Assembly: GCA_013400975.1 (NCBI GenBank) | Contig: WBMZ01003276.1 | Span: 62,001-126,000, forward strand | Source: Atrichornis clamosus | Lineage: Eukaryota > Chordata > Aves > Passeriformes > Menuridae | Length of the DNA: 64,000 nt | Direction: 5' to 3' | Part shown: piece after piece, positions 46,101 to 57,051 of the stretch | Position numbering within the stretch: the stretch's first letter is position 1 | How the letters are laid out: every line of letters begins with the position of its first letter | Position numbers and translations under genes: made by a program | Notes under the pieces: model-generated | Seen by the model: only the letters and a program-made list of their open reading frames with translations | Told to the model about the DNA's origin: nothing | The model's database searches: none

Positions 46101-48889
46101 TTTAGAGAAAATTATTGATGTATGAGAAGAAACTCCTTTACTGTAGCTACCAACCATGTAAATGGAGAAGGTGAAGCCTAAAACTCCATGGAGGCTGTTG
46201 AAAGTTTAAGCCTGGTATATCCACACATATTTTTGCGGGGAGGAAGACACTTGCCCTGAGCTCTGACTGTTCTCATACACATTTTTTCTCATCTGGGCAG
46301 ATTTTCTGGGGTTTGTCACCACACTGGTGTAGCCACGTGTTTCCTGACTGGCTTGCAGTGAGGTGAAATGAAGCCTGAGTCTGCCAGCAAAACATTGTGT
46401 AGACATGGCTTTTGATGTGTTCCTGAGCCACGTGTAGCATTTTCCAGCATAAGGAATGTGGAACAGCAAGTTTTATGACATCTGGTTGTGCAAATGTTAC
46501 CCCAGATTGAACACTGACTCCTATCCAAAATTATAATCTCATTTTGTGGGCTGCACTTATTTAGGATCTGTATCTCCAATGCTTGAGTGTTTCCCTCACA
46601 GTTTGCATTTGCCTATTCAAAATAGATGGTGCCTTGCATGGATACTCATGAAAACAGTTGATTTGCAGGTGGAAATGAATTACTCCTAATAACTGGAAAT
46701 AATGAGAAAAATGAGGAATCACAGCAAAGCTGATATTCTTGTGTTAAAGGTCTTGTAAATAAAACAAAGGAAAGAAGTAGCAGCATATGTACTAGGGCTG
46801 TTTATTTTCCCCAAGTTATGGAATGGTTTCTTGTCTGAGCAACATCTCTGCCAAATGTCTCATGAAGAGCTTTGTTGTGACATAAGTTGAAGTTGAGAAA
46901 AATTGGTATGGTTATAGGCATTTTGATCTGTCATGAACTGTGTCTGCATAGTGACTGGACTGTACTCTCTACAATAAAGTGCACATGTCAATGCCCACAA
47001 GTTAATACAGACTAGGGAAGAAGGAATAGACTAAAAAAAAGCTGTGAAAATTTTGGAAAAGGACCTGAGCAAGGGGAATCTTCACATGATATCTCTGGGA
47101 CTTGTGGGTGCTCAGCAGCTTCAAAAAACAGACCACTGATGGTGGTTCTTAATATATTGACTTAGTTGCTGAGTTGCAGGCAGAAAAACAGAAGTTCTAG
47201 GGGGATCTGGCAGTCTATGCTTATTGGTCCTCCTTGAATGTGTGGCAGGAGACATCTAAGCACATGCTCATCATACTGTAAGAGAACTTGGAGGGATAAA
47301 TAGAGGCATGAAAAAGTTGCTGAAACCTCCAAAGTAATTTTTCTGTTCTTAAACAATTGTATATCAGTTCATTTACTCTGAGCAGGACATGGTGTAGGAT
47401 GGTGTGAATCTGACATGAAAAGCACATGAAACCAGTCAGGAAGAGTTTTGCTATCTTGGATATTCCTGGAAGGCCGTGATCATCCTGATATAAAAGTGTA
47501 CCATTGGGACAGGTACCCAGGAAAATCCTGGGAATAGTTCAGGTGTAGTATCTTGTCCTAAAAGTGCTGTGTCATGTGAGTACCAATACCTCTCATCTTG
47601 CTGATGAAGTGTGCAAGAACAAAGGGTACCCCACTGCCCCTCCCAAACTCAACAGCTGCTACTTGGAAGAGGCTTTTTTCCCCCATAATTGGTATTAGAT
47701 GATGATGATGCCACAGGCTTTGAAATATTGGAAGCCAGCACTGATCACGCTTACAGATAGCTGAACAATGCAGTGCAATGTAAACTAGGCAAACAAATCC
47801 ATCTGGGTTGCCAGAGAAGGCAGAGAAAAGCTCTAATCTTCTAGAAGCAGCTGTTGGCCAAGCTGACATTGAAAGGCATTATTTTTAAAATGAAAGCTTC
47901 TGTGTGGGTGATGAAAGCTGCTGCATTTCTTGCTTTGGACTAGAAGCACTTGTCAGTAGCCCAGACAGAGATCAAAATTATTGAATGTTGCAGAGCAAGC
48001 GTGATAAGCAGGACCCTCTTCAGTGGGTAATGGATTCCTGTCCAGGCTGGGACATGATGGGTTTTGCCAGGAATATCTGCTTACTGGGGCAGGGTGGGAG
48101 CAGCTCTGAGCCAGGGCAGGACAGCTGATGGTGCACCTGATCTGGCTGAGGGTCAGGCTGTGGTATACATCCTGCCTCACATGCTCACCAGACTGAATTA
48201 GGCAAGAGGCAGGTTTCCCAATCTGGTTCCTCCTGGACAAGTCCCAAAGCGTGGGGAAGTTTAGAGTCAGACTTTTTAGCCCATGCCAAGTCCTAGGGTG
48301 GACCTTGTCAGGATGTTGAGGTGAGAAAAACCTTCCTCAGGTAGCTGCAGCCTGTGGCAGGAAACAAGTAATGGCAAGAGTCTGGATGTGCCATTCATGT
48401 AAACCAAGTCACATCAGTCAAGGCAACTTTATTTCAGGACAAATAGGTCAAACATAGGGGTTTGCCAATATAATATTGTAAAGGTAGAGGAAAAAGCCCC
48501 CAAAGCCTGAAATTACATGATCGTACTGTCAAGTCTCTTTAGAGAAGTAGTAGTGCCTGAAAACTTCATTTTAAAAAAAAAGAGAAAAGAAATAGAATAA
48601 TTTCATTTATGAGGACAGCATTGTTAGTATCAACAAACTGTGGGTTTTCATCCAGGATGAGATGATACAGCTCAAATGTGGAAGAGCAAAGGAGAAGAGA
48701 TCTCCCGTGCAGTCAGTGCTCTCAGGAGGTTGGTGGTAGCTTACCAACAGCATTAGCAGTGGGTGAAATAGTTGTAATTTGTATTGGTTTTAACAATCTG
48801 TGATGCCTGAGGGATGCTACAAAGATGCGTATTTTTCTTTTGTGCACGGTGACTGACAGAGAGAAAAAAGCCACCCCTACCAGGATAAG
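43141..48889. other. Unique non-coding desert
   Basis: Nearly 6 kb in which I recognise no gene, RNA gene or certain transposon. Minus-strand frames at 46206-46579 and 47558-47869 (up to 103 codons) have ordinary composition but no known domain. A stretch at 44465-44668 has a faint resemblance to a LINE 'LHWLP' block, too weak to call. Confidence 0.38.
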
Positions 48890-49003
48890 TAGCATCATTA
48901 TCCATGCTGCAGACAGGGACACTGGACCACAGAGGGGTTTGCTCAGAGCTGTGGAGTCACAGTAGGGCTGTCAGGTGTTAGCAGGGGTCAGGACCCAGGC
49001 CTT
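48890..49003 (-). mobile_element. MIR-like SINE fragment, minus strand
   Basis: CATCATTATCCATGCTGCAGA, then CAGGGACACTGGACCACAGA, GGGGTTTGCTCAGAG, GTCACAGTAGGGCTGTCAGG and GGTCAGGACCCAGGCCT follow the MIR core in reverse order (consensus there runs from a 'cattatccccattttacagatg' block through 'cacagagaggtt' and 'gtcacacagc' to 'ggattcgaacccaggtct'). Highly diverged and old. Confidence 0.62.
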
Positions 49004-50224
49004 CTTCACAGAGAAGGGACAGGCCTTGGAGCATGCTGCCCCAGGGTCAGGTGTGAGCAGTTAGCAGTTCCCCCTGTACATGGCAACCAATGAAGGAGTA
49101 ATCTTGACTTAAGGCTTCTAGGCTTGAAGGCTGGAAGGAGGAGAATAATATCCAGGGTTAGTGCTAAGCCCCCTCTCTGAAAGCAAGTTGTCCTTTGGGC
49201 ATTGGTGCTGGTGATTGCTTGGCAGAGCAAACATGGGAACAGAGGAGAAAGCAAAACGTTTCATTATCCACGTTGCCAAAGAGTTGAAAGAATTTGACAG
49301 GGAGACTTGTTTAGCTGCAAAACCATATAGACCATATTGTCTAAATACATTTTGTTTTCCTGTTAAACTCCATTTATAAGACTGACAAGAAGACTAATAA
49401 AATCTACTAAGAACAAGGATGGTAATTTAGCACTCAGAGAGTGAGAGAGAGGAGCTTTACCTGAGGAATGACTGTGCTGCTCTCATGTCTTCAAGCCATG
49501 CCTGAAGCACAGATATTTCTTCTGATGAATTATGAGCCTGCACAGAAGGGTTTTTTTTTCTATCACTTTTTTCTTCTGGACAACATCTACTGCCTGTGTT
49601 CTGTGGCTTTTCATGCAAAGTTGTTGCCAGCCAGCTTTACAGAGAAAAGTTAAAAGGTTCAGTATGTACAGCCATGTTCTGTGAGATGAAAAACAAAGGA
49701 GCCCACATTCAAAGGTTACTTTCTGAATAGGCCTCTCCTCAGTTTGCACTGGTTTGGGGTGGCTTCCATCACAACCTTGTCAGTCAAATATGAGATGTCT
49801 TGTTTTAAAATCTGTGTCCACCAACAGACATGCATAGGTCTAATCTGTCAATCATCTGCTTGTCAATGGCCAGTCAATGCACTGCACCTTCAGGTGCAAC
49901 CTAAAATAGGGTCAAAGCACAAAACACAACCACACTTTCACCAGCCTTGTTCTTTCTTATTTGCTTTGGTCTTTCATTTTTTCCACAAAATTTTTGAAGA
50001 AGAAAAAGGGTGCATTTTTAATGAACATTTAAAAAACTAGTTCAATATTCTTATTTAAACATGTCAATATGTGAATAGTGGAAGACAAGAGGGAAAACCA
50101 CCAAATAAATGAAAACCAAAATTCAAAATATAGTTTTGTGAAATGACTCAGACTTGAGATTTATATAGTTATATTTTGGTGTCCAGAATTTTCTGAGATC
50201 AGCCTTTATCTTAATAGTTCCTGC
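49004..50224. other. Unique non-coding DNA
   Basis: No gene or repeat recognised. AT-rich after 49920. Confidence 0.35.
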
Positions 50225-50405
50225 CCAGTGCTGCTATGTGAGGTGAACCTGTGTGTGGTTAAACAGCTGCTGTACTCCGACCAGAGGTGGAAGCATTTCC
50301 ATGATGGTCTGAAAAGAACTAGTGTACAGCATTTGTACAGCTCTTTGGGGATCTTTCTGGATGAAAGGCGCTATTATACGGGTAAGATCATTATCATTAT
50401 CATGA
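50225..50405 (+). mobile_element. L2-clade LINE 3' tail or L2-mobilised SINE
   Basis: The end of the block reads CAGCTCTTTGGGGATCTTTC, then GGATGAAAGGCGCTATTATA and a short ATCATT repeat. This 'gatgaaaggcgctatataaa' plus trinucleotide tail is characteristic of L2-type LINEs and the SINEs that borrow their 3' ends in many vertebrates. Upstream, GACCAGAGGTGGAAGCATTTC and GGTCTGAAAAGAACTAG fit the body preceding that tail. The tail is unusually well kept for such an old family, CpG of GGCGCT included. Exact family not determined. Confidence 0.6.
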
Positions 50406-50697
50406 AAAACCTTCTCAAGGAAGCAATTCCACCTTCTGCTTCTGACACCTCATTTCTCTGTTGTCTCAGGAGCCTCTTTTGTATCTCCTAGGAGTGTCAG
50501 TTCACATCTTAATCTCTTTGTATGTAATCTCATTACAGATAATCCCATTTGCTAGAGATGTCAGTACTTCTCCACCATGTGAGGAAGGATTTCCACACCG
50601 CTCATTTTGTAACTGAACCCAGCTGCATTCGCTGTACAAATCAAACTGGTTGTGCCTGGAATCTCTCCTAGGTTAGGTTTGCTGTGGACAGGGAAAT
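50406..50697. other. Spacer between L2-type tail and purine tract
   Basis: No gene or repeat recognised. Confidence 0.35.
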
Positions 50698-50917
50698 TCA
50701 AGGGAGGAAGAAAGCAAGGAAGGAAAAAAGGAGGAGAGGAAGAAAGGAAGAAAAAAAAAAAGAAAAGAAGGAAGGAAGGAAAGGAAGGAAGGAAGGGAAG
50801 AAAGAAAAAAAGAAAGGAGGAAGAAAGGAAAGAAGAAAGAAAGAAGGAAAGAAAAAAAGAAAGGAGGAAGAAAGGAAGAAAAAAAAAAGGAAAGAAAAAA
50901 AGAAGAAAGGAAAGAAG
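50698..50917 (+). repeat. 220-bp (GGAA/GAAA)n polypurine tract
   Basis: Almost uninterrupted A/G on the + strand, built from GGAA, GAAA and GGAGGAA units. An identical 30-base segment occurs at 50801-50830 and 50848-50877 (offset 47), showing internal duplication. Mirror-symmetric purine tracts of this type can form triplex (H-DNA) structures and often stall replication or assembly. Lysine/arginine- or serine/phenylalanine-rich frames across it on both strands are artefacts. Confidence 0.97.
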
Positions 50918-51439
50918 ACTCCTTTCTGCAAATAATATCCAATAATTTTTTTTATCCATTTCATTGTTTACATGAGAGAGGAATTTTCCCTTAAAAAAAA
51001 TTCCTAGTTTATAAAAAAATGATGATAAAAGAAGTTGGGAAGTTACTTTCGCAGCCATCCATCTTCAGTCAGGTCTGCCTGGTAGAGGCAGATGCACTGC
51101 AGCTTTCCCCACTTTGATTTCTTATCTTTTAGTAACTCTTGTCAATTAAGGAGGATATAGTCTACTCTCAATTCATTAAGTGCACCACAATTGTCAGTTA
51201 GTGACAGGCTCAGGGGAGGCCAGGACTAAGTAAACATAGGGGATAAATTATACAAGAAGAGCGCAGTTTGGAGAAAAATGAGCCCCCCTTTATATGACAT
51301 GTTTACCCTTAAAATCTTGAGTAAGCTACTATCGTTGATAAAAGTCCAAACCCTTATATTCTTAAAGGCAAGAGTGGGGAAAAAAAAGCAGTTGCTCTCC
51401 TTTGACGGTTTGAAAAAAGAAAAGATGTTTGTACCACTC
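50918..51439. other. Unique non-coding DNA
   Basis: No gene or repeat recognised. Confidence 0.35.
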
Positions 51440-51680
51440 ACTGACTGGCTAATGAATAATCAGATTTCACAGCTTGAGTGCTGGGGTGGTAATTTGGTTG
51501 CACGCCATGCTCCAAATCCATGGAATAGTGCTTCATTAATGTGAAGACCTGTATAATCAAACAATTAGCAGTCTCTCTGCTGCTAAAGCAGCTTTTCATC
51601 AGCATATATACTTCGTTGTAAGATGAGTCTCAAATTACTGGATCTGACAGCAACTAGTCTTTTACTAAATCACAGCAGTA
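51440..51680. promoter_or_regulatory. Candidate conserved non-coding element
   Basis: Contains GGCTAATGAATAATCAGATTTC, GGTGGTAATTTGGTTGC, GCTTCATTAATGTGAAG (near-palindromic), TGTATAATCAAACAATTAGC and GTAAGATGAGTCTCAAATTAC. Several TAAT and TALE/AP-1-like words occur in 240 bases without repeats. Confidence 0.32.
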
Positions 51681-54079
51681 GTAAAGTAGGGTGGACAGAA
51701 CATCCTTTTTAAAACCCATTTCTACATCTGCAAGAGGTTACTTCTGTCCATGCTACATGCCATAAATAACTATCATCAGGAAGGCCGTAACATTATAGGT
51801 GAACAGAAATCGCACTTAACATGAGTAAATCCCAGATTAGATTTTTCTTTAACTGAATATTTAGGTGTCATAAACTAGCAGTAATATGATGCTACTTTTT
51901 ACTTCACCTACTTCTTGTTTGTCTTCCAGGAAGGAAGATGAGACTTCTACCCTTATTCCAGGGCCTGAATGTCACCCTTTTCCTTTCATAGTACAGGGTT
52001 TAACTGTACAGGCAGAAGGAAGCACCACAAGTTTCAAGTTTTTCTATACTTTGACTTTGGATTGGTTAAGGTCCAAGGGCAATTGTCCTCTGCTCTCCAG
52101 TTCATTTGCCAACATCACAGCTAGGGAAGAGAAGGTTGAAAATGTGAGGTTGAGTCCAGACTGCAGCATTAATCTTCGCATATGGATATGTCTCCTACAT
52201 ATTTCAAGCTCAGAAAGCCCTGGTGCATAGAGCCTCTTATGCCTTTCATCTCTGTGCCAGCTTGGGGTGTGGTTGGCACCTTCCAGGGGACAGAAGCATT
52301 GATATGGGCCTGAGCAACTGCTCGTGCACCTGCTGCCACTGGCCTGGTGGACAATGGAGCTGTTTGTTGGAAGGATGGGATGATGCATAGGAGCAGAGTA
52401 AGCTAGCAAAGAATACAGGACAATAAAGTCATTTGTGTATGGATGGTTTAGTACAGCATTCCTTTCCTTAATTCCAGACAAGTAAGACTTCATATTATTT
52501 ATTTATGTACATGCTACATGGCTTTTTTGTTTCCTTTCATACTGCCTTGATTCTTCTGGAAATGAAGGGAGCACCAGTGGGTTTGCTCTGCTCTGTGGCC
52601 CAGCAGGTGCTAGCTGCCGAGCGTACTGGAAACATCCAGAGAGTGTTTATGATGTTGGCAAAGGCATGGCACCAGAACCTTAGCTTGTGTGAGACAGCGC
52701 AATGAAGTTCATTTTTGTCAGCTAGACATTGATCCATCACATTTATGATCTAATCAGCAATAGCTGATTTATGGTGAAACAGTGCTGACTGTTTTCATGA
52801 CTGCAGTGTTTTATTTGGTTTTCTTTTCTTTCCTGTTTGTCAAAAATAAAACCTAAATAGTGCTGTACCGGTGTCAGGACCCAAATGTTGAAGTGAAACT
52901 CACTGACAGCTGAAAGGATCAGTAGCTCAAAGTACCTGTTAGTCTGCCCTACCTGAACAGGTGTTTTCTAAATATCAGATATAGTAGTGATGATGAGTTC
53001 AGTTCACTCTAGAGAAGGTTTTCTTCAATAACAATCTTAAAACCTGACCATTTCAGAAAAGATGAAAGGAGAGGTCTCCTGCTTTCCATATCTGTGTCAG
53101 TCCAATAACAACTTGAGAAGTGTGTGCTGCAGAGGTCATCCTGTTTGTATTATCAGAAAGAGGGAGACAGAAAGTGGAAAAGGTCAAAATATCCCTCAAG
53201 CTGACTACCTGGTTTTTGAGCAAGAGCTGTGAGGTACTAGCACATAACAGCTTTTAATACAGCTGACCTCCACCAGCATTTTCACCCAAGCTGTGATCTC
53301 CTTTTGACTTCCAAGTCTCTGTAATCACTGAATTCAGAAAATCTGCCACACTTCAGTGGTTGTTTGTTGATCCGGGAACTGCCCTCACTGTCAGGAGCAC
53401 AACTGAACAGAAGACAGGACCCAGCACAGGATTTGTCCCCTGCTTCTTGCTTGTATGTGCTGTCACTGACTCATAAGGGGCACCCCTGAGTGAAAATGGG
53501 TAAGTGTCTACAAAAACGAAACCTCAAACTAAACAAGCAGCTAATATTTTTCTTTTCATTTTTTAGTAGTATGATTTACCTTAGTGCTTCTCTCCTTTCC
53601 AGTGCACACCAAACATCTCTCTAGCCATTCCTCTGCCATTGTCTACGTAAAGAACTGCACAAATAAATATATGCATTTCAGAGGATGAGGTTGGTTGGTT
53701 TGAAAGTATTAATGCCTGGATTTAAAAAATAAAAAAATAAAAAAATTCCAGCATGTAGCTTTGAAATGCTGATGATTTTAAAAATCTTTGTAATGGTACA
53801 ATTTGTGAGGTCACATGCAGCGTTCTCTTCATTGTCCCAAACAGAGGAAACAGAGTCCATTGCTAAACACTAAATATGCTCATCAATTTTCTTAGTCATT
53901 CATTTGGCTTATAACAATTTGGATATATATGCTGAAATGTATGAATCCATTCATAAAGCTGTTGTTGCTTTGTGAAATGATGTTGTGACACATTTCCTCC
54001 AGAAACTGTTCTTTGCCCAATCCTTGCCTAAAAACCAATTAGGAATACTTTTCCATTGGATTCCTTTACAAATGTCCTC
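51681..54079. other. Unique non-coding DNA
   Basis: No gene recognised. Minus frame 52044-52493 (149 codons) and 52537-52740 have no known domain and overlap + frames. Short A-run cluster at 53725-53745. Confidence 0.37.
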
Positions 54080-54104
54080 GATTATTTCCTTCATGGAAAT
54101 AATC
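54080..54104. repeat. 10-bp inverted repeat, 5-nt loop
   Basis: GATTATTTCC and GGAAATAATC flank TTCAT. Perfect, but of a length expected by chance about once in a window of this size. Confidence 0.7.
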
Positions 54105-55869
54105 CAGAAAGGGCTCTAATCCACCTGGGAAGAGGGCCCCTGTTCTGGGACAAGCTCTCTCCAGTCTCACTAACAGAGGGGAGGTGGTGGCACCGTCAAG
54201 CCCAACCCTTACCCAGGCGCTGTCCTGCAGGGGATGGCAGTCCATCACTGGTGCTCTTCACCAGAAGCCCCACTCAGGACAACTGGTCCTGCCTACATTT
54301 TCAGGGGTTTTCTACAGCCTAGCCATGAGAAGAGGGTAGAGCTCTGACCACCTGCTGACAGGCTACAATGCCATGGGCTCTGGCAGGGGTAGCATTTATC
54401 TTCACAAGGACAGAGGGTGAAAGAGGCTCAGGAAATTCATAAGGAGGAGTAAGCTTTAACAAATGCCCTAGAGGAACTAGGCATAAAGTCTCCTCACAGG
54501 GGTCATGTGCCTACATCTCACCAGTGCTTTTATAATCTTACCCTTAAGCCACTTGCTTGATCTCAGGTTCACCCTCCCTCCCTGCAAACCCATGCAAGAG
54601 AAAAAAAACAAGAAAGAAAAAACACCAGCAGAAACACAATCAAAGCAGGGAGGCAATGACTATGTTTTCTCCTTGCTTGTGGAAATAGTGGGTGTCCCAA
54701 AGTAGCAGGGGATGCAAACCCCTGCCAGGGGATTCCAGCTGCAGGAGGAAAGCAGAATCAGCACCTTGCACCTGCTGCAATGTTTTCTGTTTCAGAATGC
54801 TGTTCCTTGATGCAGCAACACACACTGCAAGTGTGACACTCTCTAGATGCAGTAAAATGTGAGAATTTATAGAATAATATTACATACACACATACACACC
54901 CTTACCATTTTCAACGACATATTTTTTACCATGAATTGTATTTTTTTGTCTATGCATTCCTTGGCTCCAAAATTTCTTTTCCTTGCCCCTGCCCCCACCA
55001 TACCCTATGTTCTGCAAATGTTTCTGTGTGCTTTCTAGTACAAGTGTTTCTGCCAGTGTAACTCTTGGAATAAGAAAACCAAACTCCAGTAGCAGTAGGA
55101 GACAAATAACATGAAATAACTGATATGTAAGTGCTGCAGGAATAGGGCCAAAAGGAATGAAAATATTCGTATGATATTTTTGCATGAAACTTGGATTGTA
55201 AATAAATAAATGGATATACGTGAAAAAATCAATCATAGACTATAGTAGACTGATCACAACAAATACAACAGCTCTAAAAAGAATGTGGTCCAATACTCAT
55301 ATTAAATGAGTTTAATTTGTTGTTGATTTCTAAATAATAATAATATTATTTTCAGGACTAATTATTTAAACTCTGACAATTCAAAATAAATTAACTCCAC
55401 CCCACCTTTTAATAAATATATTAATTTTACCCTATATTTTGAAAAACAGTTTCATTTTCTTTTTCTTTCTGTTTCATAAAACTTGTGTTTTAACAAATCA
55501 CTGCCATGAGCTAACCCAGATCTGAATCCAGCAAATACTCTCAACATTATCCTTCTCTGTTCACATATATTTGAAGTAAATTACATCAAATTGTATTTGA
55601 AATACCAAACTGGCATTAATGGAAGCTTCTTTTGCTCCAGGCACCATTTTAAAATAGATGAGCATAAAAATGCAGTCTGCATCATTAAGTTTATATGAAA
55701 CTAGTGAGAATAAAAATCACCATGTAAGTTCTAATAAGATGTGTTTTTCATTCCAGTTTAATAACCCAAGACTATATTCATCTTCCAGTATAATAAATAT
55801 ACTGAAAGGAATTCATTCTTTTGTGTTTTTTAACATGTTGAGGGTATCAGAAGATGGAGTTTTCTGGGA
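54105..55869. other. Unique non-coding DNA
   Basis: No gene or transposon recognised. A short imperfect (ACAT/ACAC) repeat lies at 54883-54902. 55260-55620 is very AT-rich. Confidence 0.37.
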
Positions 55870-56060
55870 AGCTGGGTGAAGAAAATTCTTTAATATGGCA
55901 GTGCGGAGTATTATTATCATAAATAATTAATGTGCACAGCAGAAGAAAGCCTAGCTTCATTAATAATTCTTATTTTTAGTTGGCATAAGCTAGAGGTGCT
56001 GTATCTTCTTTCATCCGATCTATGTCAATTTCCTCAATTTAAATTTACTAGATGTAAAAA
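55870..56060. promoter_or_regulatory. Candidate conserved non-coding element
   Basis: Includes TATGGCAGTGCGGAGTATT, ATCATAAATAATTAATGTGC, CTTCATTAATAATTC and CATCCGATCTATGTC. An imperfect 11-bp inverted repeat (AATAATTAATG with CATTAATAATT) spans 55922-55968 around a 25-base loop. High TAAT density and retained CpGs suggest a homeodomain-bound element. Confidence 0.32.
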
Positions 56061-56419
56061 TTTTAAAGGTATGCTACATTTTGCAGTAGATTTTTATTTG
56101 TGACTTTTCATTAATATCCTACTGTTAATTCTTACCCGCTCTGATATTTTTAGTAACAAGCAAAAAAAGAATCAAAAAACCCCCCAGTAGCAGCCAGGCA
56201 AGGTAGAGTGGGCATCAGTGTCAGCTCCTTTCATCTTTCATTTCCCTTTGGGACCAGTTAAGATGCTTCTTTGATTAGAACCTCAGGAAATATTAAAAAG
56301 CTCTTCTGTGAATTTAAACTCATCAAACTTGTCTCTGTTTATTTTTTTGAATACTGAGATAATTCACCTCCCACATTTCAAGAACACAGGTTCCTTACAA
56401 CACAACTGTGCTCCTCTGA
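56061..56419. other. Unique AT-rich DNA
   Basis: No gene or repeat recognised. Confidence 0.35.
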
Positions 56420-56600
56420 TCAGCAAAGTCACTTGTCAACATCGCTGAATCTCTCTCCTAACAAATGTTAGTGCTTCATTAACGCAGTGCTGGAGTCGGA
56501 GCCGCGCCTAAATGTTCCTTATTAGCACAGACGAGGAAGCGAGATGACACTGTAGATGGCAGCGAGCCTGTCACGAGGTGAGTGCAGGTAGTGCTGGATG
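56420..56600. promoter_or_regulatory. Candidate conserved non-coding element with retained CpGs
   Basis: Around ten CpGs fall in 180 bases of otherwise CpG-poor DNA (ACATCGCTG, TTAACGCAG, AGTCGGAGCCGCGCC, AGACGAGG, AAGCGAG, CAGCGAG, TCACGAGG), together with TTCATTAACG, TTATTAGCAC and CTGTAGATGGCAG words. Too short for a CpG island, but the CpG retention suggests an unmethylated regulatory site. A minus frame covers it but shows no domain. Confidence 0.34.
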
Positions 56601-56982
56601 AAAACAAAGGAGAACTATGTGACACCTGAAGAAAAAAACAACCACAGGGTGGGGGGGAAACCATTTTCTCTTGTTGTGAAATATTTGTGGAAAAAAAGAG
56701 ACTACAACTCTCATTGTGACTTTGGAAAAAACCATACTGTGGAGATGTAATGTTAACCTGCATTTTGTCTTTTAAACAGAATTGCAAACGTTCTTGTTAA
56801 TCAGTGCAAATATTAGAGCTGAATGAAAATGGATTTTTTTTTCCCCAATGAAACATTTCAAAGGAGAATGTTTGGGGTTTTTTTCTTCCAAGCTGTACTG
56901 AGGTGGCTGTGAAAAAAATCCTCATGCTTTTTATACTTTTCTGTCCTTTTTAATGGTTTATCTCCTTTTATTTTTCTTGATA
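56601..56982. other. Unique non-coding DNA
   Basis: No gene or repeat recognised. Confidence 0.35.
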
Positions 56983-57051
56983 CCAGAAGAAGAAAAGAGA
57001 GGTGCAGAAGAAGAAGAAGAAGAAAAACGAGAAGGAGAAGAAGAAGAACAA
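56983..57051 (+). repeat. (GAA)n/(GAG)n purine microsatellite
   Basis: Imperfect GAA and GAG trinucleotides, longest pure run about six GAA near 57013-57030. Glu/Lys-rich frames here are repeat artefacts. Confidence 0.92.

Noticed and set aside
50561..51058. 165-codon Phe/Ser-rich frame and Lys/Arg-rich frames
   Set aside because: Products of the polypurine/polypyrimidine tract.
54080..54104. 10-bp hairpin as regulatory structure
   Set aside because: A stem of this size is expected about once by chance in 64 kb.
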